Positions 1-13,215 of a DNA stretch of 64,000 nt are shown here, in pieces; position 1 is the first letter of the stretch; each line of letters starts with the position of its first letter. Origin of the DNA: Dirofilaria immitis (taxonomy: Eukaryota > Nematoda > Chromadorea > Rhabditida > Onchocercidae); the NCBI GenBank assembly GCA_024305405.1, contig JAKNDB010000068.1:1916501-1980500 (forward strand), in the 5' to 3' direction. Below the pieces are notes generated by a model. The model was not told the DNA's origin. It saw only the letters and a list, made by a program, of their open reading frames with translations, and did not search any database. The translations under genes and the position numbers were made by a program.

Positions 1-1505
1 ATAATATAATTCAAGCAATGCATTTTAGTTCTTTTGGCTTATGGAAATTTTTTAATACAATTTTACATATTTGATTATTTTGAGGATAACAAATTGCATA
101 TTTGGCCATGGCCATGAATGAATCTTTCAAAAGAAATTCATGATGTTTACTACGATAATCAACCAATCTTGTCGATAATATTACTGGTTTAGTATTGAGC
201 AGTTTTTCGACATTATTACAAATTGGACGAATCGAAATATTTTATAACTTAAATTGAAATATTAATTTGCTTGAGAACCAATTAGAATTTGGTCTTAAAT
301 CCATTTCAACAATTTTTAATTTTATAATTTCCAAATAAAAGAATCTTTTTGAAATATCAGTTATGAAAAGCAATTTGCAAATTGGTTGGTAAAAAAAAAT
401 TTTCAATTATAATATTATCGATCATAGAAGATATGAAAGAAATTATTTCGAGAAAAGCAAAAATATGTAATCAATATTTTTATTGCAATAATAGTAAAGG
501 TAAGTAATATTTTGTAAAGATTTAAAATTACCAAGTAAATTCTATACGATCTAGTACGACGGTCTCTTATTGATAAAAGAAAATAATTGAAAATTCAATC
601 TAAAATAAAATTAAAAGAAAATTGCCAAGAAATTTAAGCAGTCTAATTTGTTTGCTTCGTTTTTTTTTTTTTTTTTTCTGTTATAGCTTTCTAAAATAAA
701 AGGAACTTAGTAAGGAGGAAAAAAGAAAATGTCAACCTCGAACCCGTTATGAAAATGGCAAAGAAAAAAAAACGGACACTAAAAAAATTGTCACTTATCA
801 TCAATTGACATCGTACTATTATCCATCTTTTCGTCCCATTTTATTTTTTATTTCCTTTTTTTTTTATTCCCACCAATTTCGGCAAATATTTTTGCAATTC
901 CTTATGGAATATGATATATATATATGAGCATTATATTGTTTTTCAGTATTTTCTTTTCATAATATATTCGTTTTCACCTTATAAAACAATAAAATATGAA
1001 GGAATTTAAATTATTGCATAATATGGCAGTTACTCTGTATTGTATAGGCAGTTTGATCATAAACTTTGGAAGCAACAATTGATGAAGTTTGATAAAAGAT
1101 TGCCAATTTTTTAATCATACTCTATTGTAATACTTCTATTTCTGTTATTTATGATCGAATTGGAGGAACAGTAACAGTAATCATGATGAAATACAATGTA
1201 TAAAATAAATGAAAAAAAAGAGAAAAAACCCTCCTCAAATGATGCATTACTTTAAGAATTGCAATTTTAGTGCCATATTGTGTAATAATTAACAATATTC
1301 TCAAAATGTCAAATTCCAATTCTCAATCATCATCTTCGTTAGCTTTACATCGAAGAAACAAATGGAGAATTCTTTTTTTTTAGTTTCTTATCGAAAACTA
1401 TTTATGATTTGCAATAAACAAATCACGAAATGAAGTGAAAAAGATTTATTGCTAACGAATAAGTATATAAAAAATACAATAGATAGTAAACAAAATAAAT
1501 TGCTA
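1..1505. other. Intergenic, downstream of the FAM173-type gene
   Basis: AT-rich sequence with T and A runs (for example near 661-678 and 1371-1381). I see no open frame with protein-like composition and no RNA gene. It holds the 3' flank of the minus-strand methyltransferase gene. Confidence 0.6.
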
Positions 1506-4500
1506 CTAACGAATTTTTTCATACAACCAAACACCATCAAAACCATTTCCAATGGTACAAAGCAATAGCCACTGAGTGTTTCCTTCAGATAGAGGTAATG
1601 GAAAGCGACAAGCTATTAAAAGGAACCAATCTTCATTTCCATAATTTTCATGGACAGATCACTCATCTGCAAAATTTTACTCGTATTATTTTTGACTTCA
1701 TATAGCAAATAAAATATTTAACGCATAGCTAGATTATTTATGATAAAAAATTTTGATTCTACTTAAAGCGATACTCTGAAACCAAACAATTAACTCCATA
1801 ACAGCATACTGACATAAATATTTTCAATTATATGTAAAAGGGATACGAATATTTCCATGCGTATTCTTTTTTTTTTTTTTAAACCAGAAATATTGGATTA
1901 AAACGATTATTTATTATTCATTTAAAATGATTACTATAAAATCTTTATGGACAAATTTCAACTTACCAATGTTTCGGTTCCAAATATGATCGCCGTTTTA
2001 TATTGTTTTAAATCGGCTTTGAAAATATCTTTACGATAAAATTTAGTAAGATGTGAAAGATGCTCTCGATGAGCTTTCCATCGTGAATATAATATTAATG
2101 GAATGTTCAATTCCAGGCCAACACTCAAGTAACCTGCTCTGCCACATTGCAAAACCTGAAGACGCAAGTAAACAATAAAATAATAAGATTAATGAAAAGA
2201 AATATTGTGAAATTGTTGCCGAAGTATCTTCGCAATCTTTCCTTTAGTTGCAGTAATTTTTACAAAATTACAATTGTTAAAATTTCATCAATGTAACACT
2301 TAATAACATTGATTGAGAAGATACATAATATAAATGCACTAAATTAAATTCAATAGATGAAAATTTGACATGAATGAAATATTACAAGATTTAACAAAAA
2401 TTTAAAGCCAGATTGAGTAGAAGGAAAGAGAAGAAGAAAAAAGACCAGAAAGCAAAAAAAAAAAACCAGGCACTTTACTTGCAAAAATTATCAAAACTGG
2501 ACGAGATCTCCGAAGAATACACATAAAATCATTATTATATTCGTAGTAAATCTTTGATATTACAATAACTGTTTTACAATTTTCTTTTCGCACATCAATA
2601 TGCTATAGCATGATAAAATCACAATAATAACAATGCTATCAATGAATGTGAAATAAATTTTGATGATCAATACTTGCATTAATCTAAGTTTTTATTGATT
2701 GAAAACTTTCAAAGTTTTTAGATTTTAGTGAAGATCTACAAAATGTAGTATGCTAAAATCTCTTTGCATTATAAATAAGCAAAATGATAACTCAATGTTT
2801 ATCGGAAAAAGTGATAAAATTCAAGATTTATATCTTCTTTATGATCAACAATTAATAAGGATAATTTAGAAAAAAGTTTTCAACTATTGTCATCTGTTAA
2901 ACAATAAATAAGACAAATACTATTATAATTAATTGTTGTTTAAAATCATTTGATAAATTATTTGGGTAATTTATCATGTAATAATTTTTTCAAACAAATC
3001 ATGAAATTTTAGCCTAATGCTTTCGCTTAATTTTCAAATGAAAAAAGTGCCCTAGGATCTATTAAAATAATTGATTATAAATCGAATTCAAAATTCGCTA
3101 CATTTCAAAGAAGAATAAAACTAGCATAAATATATCAGATCACAAAAGAGAATAATAAATAGAGCCATACGATCATATAAATATATTATAGTATGATACA
3201 TATATATATATTCAAAGCAAAATATCGCCGAGCTCAAACAGCTGAACTTTATGGAATGATGGAAATTAAATAAATAAATGGATGTGTAAGATGATCAAAA
3301 GATAATACAATTTTGGTAATCATCTATAAAATTTATATCAATTCATTACTATCAAAACATATATATATATTCAAAGCAAAATATCGCCGAGCTCAAACAG
3401 CTGAACTTTATGGAATGATGGAAATTAAATAAATAAATGGATGTGTAAGATGATCAAAAAGATAATACAATTTTGTTAATCATCTATAAAATTTATATCA
3501 ATTCATTACTATCAAAATAAGACTTTAGCAAATTCAAAAGATTCTCATAATTTCCATTCATCTAAACCTATCGCATTCCCTTATCTTATCTTGAAACTGT
3601 TGATATTGCAAGTGATAGCAGTTGGCTACGAAAAAGAAGGTACTGAAATTGAAGGAAAAAAAAGAAGGCCAATCGAGAAAAAATTCTTTTACGATGAGTG
3701 ATCATTGAGCTGACTTAACCACTCTTTCTTCAGCACCATCAAATAAGGTTGTTGGGTAAGTAGATTTTTCTTATTTTCCTTTCTTGAATTTATTACAGTA
3801 CTCCTATAAAAGTTCTTTATTTTCGAACTCATAATCCATGTTACTCCACATATCTTCGTGAAAGTCATAAAAAAGCAGAATGCCAATTGCTTCATTAAAA
3901 ATGAAGAAGAGATTTTCAGATACTTTAGTATTTCAGCACTTTCAAACAGCGATGTTATCAGATTCTACAATAAAAATCTTATCACTTGGTGATATCATAC
4001 TTTTCTTGAAAAACTTTTATGGGCCCCAGAGCTCCATACATGAATCATACAAAGTTCAGTTAAAAAAATAAAAACAATACTATCTCCTATATAAACCTTA
4101 GGAATAATAATAATAATTATCAACGCTTTTAATAAATTTTTTCTGAAAATTAGTTAAAATGAAAATCATTGTTGACTAACGATGAATCATTCTTCTAGCT
4201 AGAAAATACCTATGAAAAAGAAACCCAATAAACCGATAAGTTAATATAAATTAAAATTTTTTTAAAGTAACAAAATCTATCATGAAGTTTGTCAAATATT
4301 ATTAATCTAAATGAGCATGAGAGGTGTACAATTGAATTTATCTTTCTTGAAGTAAAAAAAACAAATTCAGCTAATTTTAATATCACACAAATTGATTTAA
4401 ACGTAAACTTAAACCTACAATTCCAATAAATTAAGCGATGCGAAAGAGAAGCAAAAATAATTTTCGTATCCTTCCCGAAATCTCATACGTCCTCTCACCT

Positions 4501-7500
4501 TTAGCTTTTTGAATGTTTTCTCTGTTTTCGCCCAACGTTACAAAGTATAAACTATGCGAGATATAATTTCATCTACTGATATACATTCATAGGTATTAAT
4601 TATTAAGAAGAATACGAAAAGAAAAATATCCAATCTAGGATTTTAAGGAAATTGTGAAAAAATGATTGAGGTAATAAATGAAATAAATAAACGCTTTAAC
4701 AATAGCGTTAATGTTTCGTCTCAGCTAATGTAATCGATGATGAGTTATTAGGATGCAAACCGATGGCAATTCGAGTAAATCTCGCACGTCGCAAGATTTG
4801 TCTTCGATTTTTAAATGATTTCTTTTGCTTCTTGAGACGTATCCTAAGATCTTGACCTCGATGACTAACACCATTTTCATCATCCATTTTTGATAGCAAC
4901 GATTCGAGATCTCCTTTTTAATTGGTTTTACCGAAATATCGCGAACAGCTCGAAACTGACCACAATTGTTAATATGTTCATTTTCTAACCGGAAATAATT
5001 CCATATGAAACGCCGAAATACTTCTAACGGTGCTGTTATACAAGTTAGCAAATCGGATTCCATCGTCCAAGCTTCACCGAGTGAAATGTTCAGTACCCAA
5101 GATAGACGTAGTATGAAATCTTCCACAATCGCACCATAATAATACCATTTACTGCCATAAATCATTTCTTCACGCAGGAAGGGTGAATCTTTCGAGCCAT
5201 TGGATCGATAAGACCCCAATCCATGAATATATCCCAAAGAAATGTATAAGCAAAACTAAAAATGTATGCTGCAATCCATAAGTAAAAAATATACTTGTGA
5301 CAGTAGGATCATTTTTCTCGGCCCAATGATTGAGAGATTTGAAAAAACGACGAGGTAGGTGGTAGAATATTTACCAGCGTTGATAAGATGAGGATGCGCA
5401 TGACCCGTATCACGGAAACGTCGTAAGCATTGCATAAATCGTACTGTAGCCGGAAAGATTGATACCAAAACGCGAATTCCGGATGAACTGGTACACATAT
5501 CACGACCCGTATTAATATCAACATAACCCCATGGAATCGGTTCATTAGTTGACATATTTACTGTACGAACCGAAAGTGTCCAATCGCTATAATCCACTTC
5601 TGTCGTATAAAAACATATAAAATATTGAAAATCAAGAAAGCTTGTTACTAATGAATTCATTTGATCACCAAGCCAGAAATCAATAAATGTAACGAAATGT
5701 AACGGAGCGCTGAAGCAATTAAAGCAATGTTTTAATATCCAAAATCGACTATTTCGTTGCGAAATACTATACGGCTTCTTTAATGGATTGAATAAATAGA
5801 TGATACAAATGATCATTAAGAGAAGAGGAAATAAAAAACGCGGTAAATGGATAAGATGACAGTATAAATATCCCAATACACAAAGAGACCATAGTAAACA
5901 CATGAATGAAGCAATTTGCATTACCGATTGATAAGTTAAATGATTTCGTGGATCTACTTCAAAGATCAATACATGATTGACACCAGCTTCAGCCCATCCC
6001 CACATATTTAAACCACAAAGCCAAATTGCAACAAAAGCAACAATGGACCACGAAAAAGTCTCACAGCAACCCATTTCGGTTCATTATATCGTGATTCAGT
6101 AGCAAACCATGAGATAAGTATTGCTATACCAAGTACAATAAATGCTCCAAGGAATAGACCTAACGTAAACGTAGTTGTAGCATGCTGTTTTTCACTTAAC
6201 GGTGGTACTTTAAGTCGTTTCATTCCAGCTTGTCGATTACCACCTTCCAGATCATTGATTACATCTCGTTCCACATTATTGATTAGTGTTTCCACTTCAC
6301 GATTCAAGAAAAATGATGATTTTTCCACTCTACTAATTCGCCAATCTAAACCTCGCTCATTTTCCATCAATTTATCGTGTTTCTTTAAAATTTTCCGAAA
6401 TCCGGTTGCATTCAATTGCTGATAATTTTGCAGCAAAACTAATGCCAAATAAAATTCCGAAAAAGCAAGTTTTAATTGTTGAGCTGTTTTTGCTTGCTCT
6501 CTGATAATATTTCGCGACGGAATGCTACGTCGCTTGATTCGTTGTCGTAGAGAAGTGGGATCTGTAACCGATTGTGTTCCTCGATTTTCTAAAGCTTCTT
6601 TAAAAGCCATTAATTCAGCATTTAATTCGTGGAATTTCCTTGAGCTTCAGCTATTTTTTGACTATAGAATAGATTAATTTTAGTCAATTCTCGATCACAT
6701 TCTGCGAAAAATTTCTCATCCATCTGAGATAAGTACTGATCACGGGCTTCCGGTTCCGTCGGTAATCCGGTCATCATTTCATATAGCATTGATTTCAACG
6801 CTTCGTAACAAATATATTGTTTTCGCCATTCCGGAGTTAAATGACTGGATAATTGTTCGCCGAACTTCATTGCTGAAATACAAAGAAAATGACAATATAA
6901 GAAATGCTTTAACAATTTCATACTACTTGATGATTAGTACTAACGATTCAATGACATAAATAAAATGTCTCGATCTATATGAAGGAAAAAAACAATACAA
7001 CAATAGAGAGGAAGATACAACCAAATTCCTTACAATCATTCTGCAACTTATTCAATTCTTGGAGAGTTTCTAAATTTTCAAAATATTTTATCGATGTCGC
7101 TATAATGAGCGTCCACAATAAAATACTATTCCGTTATTTTTATGAATGAATAAAATTAAAACATTACTTTATATTTTAGAATGCATTGAATTAAAAAGCC
7201 TGATTTCAGATTCAGAAAATTTTGAACTAAATAATTCAGAACTATGAAAAAAAAACCAGTTGGTCTTTTCCATTCTTATTATACTGATGAAATCTCATTT
7301 TTAAATGTTGCAGTATTGGCAGAAAGTTATTATTCTTTAGGATAGCAAATTTAATTTTGCATTATCATTTTGGATTATAATGCTAAAATAAATTTATCAA
7401 TAAAAAGATGGAAATATTTTTCAAAAAATGTCATTTAAAAAATAATCGAAATTTTTCATAAAATATTAATTCGAATGACATCAAAAATAGGTTAACATTC

Positions 7501-10431
7501 TTCACGATATATTCTTCAATTCTCAACTCATCTTTTATTATCCAAATAGTTAAGAGAGAATTTGCATTGTATATTTTTTCTAGCATTATGCAATAAAATG
7601 AATTAGAAAGATTTTTGAAAAGATATCATATCAAATCTTACTTATAAAATATATGAAAAAGAATACTTTTCTCACGAAAAAAAAGAGAAATGTGCAAAAA
7701 TACAAACAAAAAAAATTAAAAAATAAATCTGCGACTCTCAAAAAAAAATATTAAAAATCGCTATAAAAATACTAAATGATGATTAAAAGTATAAATATAT
7801 AAAAAGTTCAAATTATTTTTATGATTCTTAATTAAGTGTGGCATAATTTTTAGAGCAATATATTCCATTCCTAAAATAATTATAATTGATTTATTTTTTG
7901 CTTTCGCATTAATTCTTTTTACTATATAAGACATTAGTTTCTCGAGTGTTTCCAATAGAATACTTGGAGAGCTGACAAAAAGTTTTAAATGAAGTTTTGA
8001 AAAATCTAGCAAATTTTATTAGAAATGTAATCAATTCTAAAGTTATACTTTATTTTTAGTTCTACTGAAATAAAATTTATCCTAGCAAATTGTAATCTAT
8101 CCCTGAATAACTCATCAAATATCATTATTGTAGTAGCAAAATATCCGAATTCAATAAAGTATCTTAGATCATCTTAGATCAAATCATGGACAAATGATTA
8201 AATTAGTCAGAAAACAAATTAATGAAAATTCATTTTAATAAACATATCCTATCTAAAATTTGCCATTTCACGGGTTTAAAAACTTTAACAACAAAAATAT
8301 CGAATGAGAGCATTTTCAAATATTATCGCATCATTCATAGAAGGTCAAATAAGAAGAAAGAGAAAGGTACACATGCATTCAATATAATAAATGAGCTCCT
8401 CCTAAACAGATGAGAAAAAAAAGGTTTCAATAAGTTTTTTTGTTTTCAACAGATCATATAGCTGAAATAATCAGTCAATCAATCAATCAACCAACTAATC
8501 AACCAGCCATGATTTAATCAACCAGTCAATTATGATAAGAACATAGCGTTCCAAAAAAGAAAAAAAAAAGAGAAAAGAAAATTGATCGATACAAAATGAA
8601 TTACAACGAACCATTTAATGCCTAAATTGTTAATCATCAATGGAACAAAGATCGAATGTTAACAAAAGGGTGAATTTAAAATCAATCTTACTACTACAAA
8701 TATATTCTGATCTAAAGTCTATTGCCATAGAACTATTCTAATAGAAATGTCAATCAGGAAGAGAGTTGTTGACTTTGGCATCTCTTTTGAATAAACGAAT
8801 TACTGCAGTATTGAAAATATGTAGCCAAATAATGATAATAAAAGATAGGTTTTTTTTGATAAAATAATTATCAGTAATATTTAGTTACTAATTTATAGCA
8901 TTAATTTAGGGAAGAAACAAAATCGAAATCTCTCTAACCTTCTCTAAATTATTTTAACACTTCTTCAAAATTGCTATTTCTTCAAATAAAAATCATATTA
9001 TCAATTTTTAAGAAATTTGCGCGGATTAAAATTTTTAAAAATCGAAAAATCAGCTTGTTTGAATCATTTTCCAACGAATAGCTGAAAATATTTAATTAAA
9101 AAAAAAGAACTGAAGTGGAAATGGAAAACATTCTCTAATGAATAGAGAAATGAAAAGGCTTCTAAAAGGAGAATTTACCTACTTCTTCAAAGCATGATAA
9201 AAACTTATAATTTCAAACTAAACTAATCTCAATTGAATTTTTCGAATTATATAGCACTCTTGTCACTGAATGAATGTAGCTGAGTTCCAAACTGTAAATC
9301 TATCATTATAATAGAACAAAAATTTGCTGTATTCCAGGAATACATTTTATAGCAAAATGATTTAACACACATTAAAATTTATAACCATGATTAATAAATT
9401 GTCCATGCTGTAGATAAGATAGTAAAAATAATTTCAAGGAAATTACAAAAACTTCTTACTAACTATTACAACATTTATATGATATGCAATATAAGAAACG
9501 ATAAAATATATTTGTTCTGAGATAACTAAATTGAATTCAATAAATTTTGAAATTTTTTTACTACCTACTATTCAGTCATATAATAATTCTATTCAAAAAT
9601 GTATCATGTTATGATAGCAAAGAAACTTTGTCTCAAATGCCTATATGAAATAATATTTCAATCATTCAGGGTACGATATTGTACAATATAGAAATTGAAA
9701 AGTCTAAAGATTGCAAAGAGTTATTTGGAAAGAACTGCTTCTCCGCAATATTTTCTCATAATGAAGTTTATTTGTTGATGATGATATAAAAACCCGAAGC
9801 ATTAATTCGTTAACCAAAAGATCAAATAGCTTTATCTTAAATAATAATTAATGTTAAAGGTGATTTTAAAAAGTAAAAACTATCTTTTCTGCCGCTACTA
9901 TGATTTTTATCTACTTTATTCCTATCTTATCCTTTATCTACTTTCCTTCCATTCCACGCTTTCAAATATCACTGTTGTTAAGAACAAAAAAAAGAAAAAA
10001 TAAGAACAAAAAAGTAAACAAAAAAAAAAAAGAGAATGAATATATGATCTATAATTATGTGCAAATTTTATATTGATTATGAAACTGACATTACTATAAA
10101 TAAAAAGCAAATAATGGAGGAAAGTAGTTTCAAAAATAGAAGAAAAGCTCACAACACGTCCATCACCGCTACCCAAGTCGACAAGAGGTGAGACTTTAGT
10201 TGGACATATTGACAACGCCGTAGCAACATTTTGTAGTTGTTGTGGCGTAGCTGGAACATACGGTATGCAGATTTTACGCAATGCTGGAGTAATAAATGGC
10301 ACACACAAAGCCGTTACAGCAACAGCACTTGTAGTCATCATACCTGCCGCAATCATACCAGCCAGTCCCATTTGGTGCCTGGAACAAAATCCATACTTTC
10401 TAGGGTAGCTAAACCAGGGTTTTGGGCTCAT
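1506..10431 (-). CDS. FAM173/ATPSCKMT-type mitochondrial lysine N-methyltransferase, 3 exons
   Basis: Exons (minus): 10431-10153, 2155-1967, 1666-1506, all with GT-AG borders (donors GTGAGC and GTAAGT). The predicted protein is about 209 residues, the usual size for the family. Exon 1 gives a hydrophobic N-terminal segment, then the family signature IPYVPATPQQLQNV and SAM-binding motif I, DLGSGDGRV. Exon 2 continues in phase with VLQCGRAGY, GLELN and ILYSRWKAH, and ends YKTAIIFGTETL. Exon 3 encodes MSDLSMKIMEMK and LIACRFPLPL and ends GVWLYEKIR. Human members are mitochondrial and trimethylate a lysine of ATP synthase subunit c (ATPSCKMT) or of the ADP/ATP carrier (ANTKMT); I cannot tell which this is. 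The start is set at the first ATG after an acceptor at 10463-10467, so an upstream exon or a trans-spliced leader are both possible. One T is missing in the run at 1618-1621. The 8 kb intron 1 contains the XPR1-like gene. Confidence 0.85.
2156..4707 (-). other. Distal part of FAM173 intron 1, non-coding
   Basis: AT-rich intronic sequence between exon 2 of the methyltransferase gene and the 3' end of the nested XPR1-like gene. It holds the 159-bp duplication. I see no coding signal. A short AACGCT/AGCGTT hairpin directly follows the XPR1 stop codon at about 4690-4708. Confidence 0.6.
3201..3518. repeat. Two-copy tandem duplication, 159-bp unit
   Basis: Two nearly identical copies start at about 3211 and 3370. 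Each carries a TA run followed by CAAAGCAAAATATCGCCGAG and then CAGCTGAACTTTATGG. They lie in the large first intron of the methyltransferase gene. The copies differ by only a few bases, so the duplication is recent or held similar. Confidence 0.9.
4708..6870 (-). CDS. XPR1-like SPX-EXS phosphate exporter, intronless, nested in a FAM173 intron
   Basis: A single uninterrupted stretch encodes about 722 residues (human XPR1 has 696). It opens MKFGEQLSSHLTPEWRKQYI, the SPX start, and the SPX domain runs to about residue 190. It includes LKLAFSEFYLALVLLQNYQQ and the basic KILKKHDK helix, the inositol-polyphosphate-binding face in SPX domains. Multiple membrane helices follow, including GVNHVLIFEVDPRNHL. 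The EXS domain contains CLRRFRDTGHAHPHL, INAGKYSTTY, FLWDIFMDWGLID and APLEVFRRFIWNYFRLENEH, then FRAVRDISV. The family exports phosphate across the plasma membrane. Six frame breaks (near 6635, 6033, 5342, 5284, 5200 and 4915) each look like one base lost from a short run; restoring them gives 723 codons with no internal stop. TTTCAG two bases before the ATG is a likely trans-splice acceptor. The lack of introns is odd for this neighbourhood. Confidence 0.92.
6871..6878 (-). promoter_or_regulatory. Probable SL trans-splice acceptor of the XPR1-like gene
   Basis: The minus strand reads TATTTCAGCA then ATG. TTTCAG is the nematode acceptor consensus, and its position 2 nt before the start codon fits trans-splicing. 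An unseen upstream 5' UTR exon is the alternative. Confidence 0.6.
6879..10152 (-). other. Proximal part of FAM173 intron 1, non-coding
   Basis: AT-rich intronic DNA between exon 1 of the methyltransferase gene and the nested XPR1-like gene. The promoter of the nested gene should lie here. The few short open frames (for example 7761-8012 minus) look like random low-complexity translation. A small run of TCAA-type repeats occurs at about 8470-8530. Confidence 0.6.
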
Positions 10432-11962
10432 ATCGAAATATTCGGATTTTTCCCAATCCACTCTAAATATTCAAGAACTATAACTAACACAAGTCCAAAT
10501 CGTGTGGTATCAATAGATTACCCTCACTTATTTCCCAAAACTTTGGAATTCAGCGAAAATAAATTCTGATCCTATCCATCTAAAGAAAAATACGCTTTCC
10601 AAATCTAAATTAACTTCGAAGATTCAAAAACAATGAGAAATTCAGAAAAAAAAATACAAAATGAGCTGTCTGATGCTCTAGATGCTCTTCCAAACTCGAA
10701 AAGTTATCAGTAAAACACAAAAATGTAATCGGCATCTAATTCTTTGAATAAAATTATATAAAAATATAATAACACTATTACATACTGTACAATACATATT
10801 CGACACGATCACTTACTGCTTACAAGATCAATTCTATTCCCATCAAACTTCAAATGATGATAATAATACTTATTTTTAAATATCTCTTCCTCAAAAATAA
10901 CTTTTCTAACAAATAATAAAATGTGAAGTCTGGAATATTCAGAGCTATATATTTATTCAAATCTGAATTATCTTTGCTCAAAATTTCTCCTGGCGAATAG
11001 AGCTGAATGAAAATAACTGATTTATCTACCTTGATAATCATAAACTTTATTTCTTATCTTTAATATTTATTATCATAAATTCACGTCCTACAAAGAATAT
11101 GAAGGATTCCTGATAACAAGATATTTGAAGTAACACACGATCTGTTTAAATATGTTTAACATAAATTTTTTAAAATACTATAAACCATTCTATCTAATAT
11201 CGATAATTCTGCTCTCTTTTCGTCTTCTTTTAGCAATCCTATTATTTCTATAGTTCAAAATAAATATTTCAAATAATCAGTTAATGAAAATTCAAGATTA
11301 AGCACAAAAACAATTAAATGATAAAATACCAGCTAATCAAATGATAGGAGAAAATTAATTACCTCAAAAATCTTTGTAATTAGCCACAATATGTTATCAA
11401 AAAACACTTCAAAATTAAAGGTTGAATATTCGCAATGACGACGATGATGATAATGATAATGATAATAATAACGATACTGTTGTCAGCGTCACACCATGCA
11501 TTCCACACCTACAAAACTACAGAAAAATAAAATTTACATATTTTCATTTCTACACCTATTAATATTCAATACAATTCTCGACAAAGTGAAAATCTCGCAG
11601 TACAATTCTAGTCGATATAACAATTATGAGTATCAATTTAGCTTAATCAAATTATAAATGGAATAAATTGAAGAAATTTTCTTCCAGAAATTTCTTCTTA
11701 TGCGCTTAACAATATATCAGAAATTGATAAGAATTCATAAACTTCAATAATATCGATATAATTGATATAATTTTATCATTTTGTGCAGAAAAAAAAGAAA
11801 CGAATGACAAGAATAATGTTTAACTAAATATAAAATAACAATAATTAACGAAATATTTTTGTTATTTAAAAATTACATATTTCGAATTTAATTTTTACAT
11901 ATATTATCACTATGTTTATTTTGATCACAACTGCATTGCTATTTAATGATAAGATGAATTAT

Positions 11963-12101
11963 ACAAGAATTACTTATTCGTATCAGCTGATTTTATAACA
12001 AGAACTATATGAGAATTACGATTCGTATCAGTTGATTTTATAACAAGAATTATATAAGAATTACGATTCGTATCAATTGATTTTATAACAAGAATTATAT
12101 T
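11963..12101. repeat. Minisatellite, 3 copies of about 50 bp
   Basis: Three units share the core GATTTTATAACAAGAA preceded by ATTCGTATCA. They differ by single bases. No coding potential. Confidence 0.85.
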
Positions 12102-13141
12102 ACTCACATTTCCTCTTTCATTTAACTTAGAAAAATTTAGGTCAAAGGTCTATAGCTAAAAGATAATTTATATTTACTTAACTCTTGAATTACATATAGC
12201 ATTTTCGCTTGCCTCAATTAATTCACTCTTTCTCGAGAAAATAACGCTATCCTCTTTCTTCATTACATACTATCGAAATTCCGTCAGCTATTCGATCAAC
12301 TAGATGAACCTGTCAATATTCTCTGGCCAATTAATGCCTTTGGCCACCTATCCTACCCAAAGATCATCCCGTCTAACCGCCACTAAACCTCCTATCCATT
12401 CACCCCACCGCCGACTGATAATCATATCAGTTGATTATGCAGCATTTTAGCTGCAGCAGATATTTGGGTTTTGTAGTGAACAAATTGCTTGTCAATTTCC
12501 GTTTTTTTTCGTGACAGGTGATACCGGACTGATGATAGGTTTTGATCAGTGGTTCTATCTGTTTTTCCGGATGAGGATTGAGTAATATTACTCAGTACCA
12601 TCTACGGTTATATGCATCTGCGGTTTCGGTTATTATCAGAATATTTTTTCGGGACTTTTTACCTTTGATTTTTAGGGACATTATTATTTAATTCTGTTCT
12701 GATATCATTAAATTCTACCTTTCAAGTGTTGATCGATTTTTTTGGTAGCAGATTTTTTATTCTAGCAAATTATCAATCGGAAAATAATTTCGATTTGCCA
12801 AATTGCAATCAAAATTTGTAAATTTAATGCAATATTGCGATGAATCACAAAAAATATTTTTGAGATTGAAAAAAGAGGAAATTTATGATAGAAATATTGT
12901 TAATATTCTGATAATTCCTATCACTAAAGCAATTATCATATTAATATGTTAAGCATAAGCTTTCGATTACATTTTTCCAATTGATATCATTAGTATCCTA
13001 ATGATAGACTTCTTCGTCATGATCAAAAACTAAAAAGAATTATAGTTGTTTAGTCAAGATTTTGACATTATATGGATTGTCTTTGATTTCTTATTCTCGA
13101 TTTAACATCGAATTTTTGTTGATCTAATTTTTAATCGTATT

Positions 13142-13150
13142 AAATTTCAG
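13142..13150 (+). promoter_or_regulatory. Probable SL trans-splice acceptor of eIF3a
   Basis: AAATTTCAG ends at 13150, 65 nt before the eIF3a start codon, with no ATG in between. It matches the nematode acceptor consensus. A cis-spliced 5' UTR exon would look the same. Confidence 0.55.
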
Positions 13151-13215
13151 CATTAAAAGCTCAATTCTAAGGAGGCTATATTTTGAAATAGAGAAATCGA
13201 GAATAGTAAAACAAT

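Larger units (their letters stand above)
10432..13215. other. Divergent intergenic region between the FAM173-type gene and eIF3a
   Basis: It separates a minus-strand from a plus-strand gene, so it should hold both promoters. It contains a 3-copy minisatellite (11963-12101) and a patch of clearly higher GC at about 12290-12620, close enough to eIF3a to be its promoter. Short open frames at 10237-10569 and 10850-11041 are shadow or low-complexity and were not accepted. Confidence 0.55.

Noticed and set aside
4708..6870. XPR1-like gene as a dead pseudogene
   Set aside because: All six frame breaks are explained by one base lost in a short run, no in-frame stop remains, and conserved SPX and EXS motifs are intact. 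The same error occurs in unrelated genes here.
8160..8530. Possible CRISPR-like spacing of short repeats (ATCTTAGATC, TCAATCAATCAA)
   Set aside because: The units are simple-sequence and directly adjacent, without spacers, in a eukaryotic intron.
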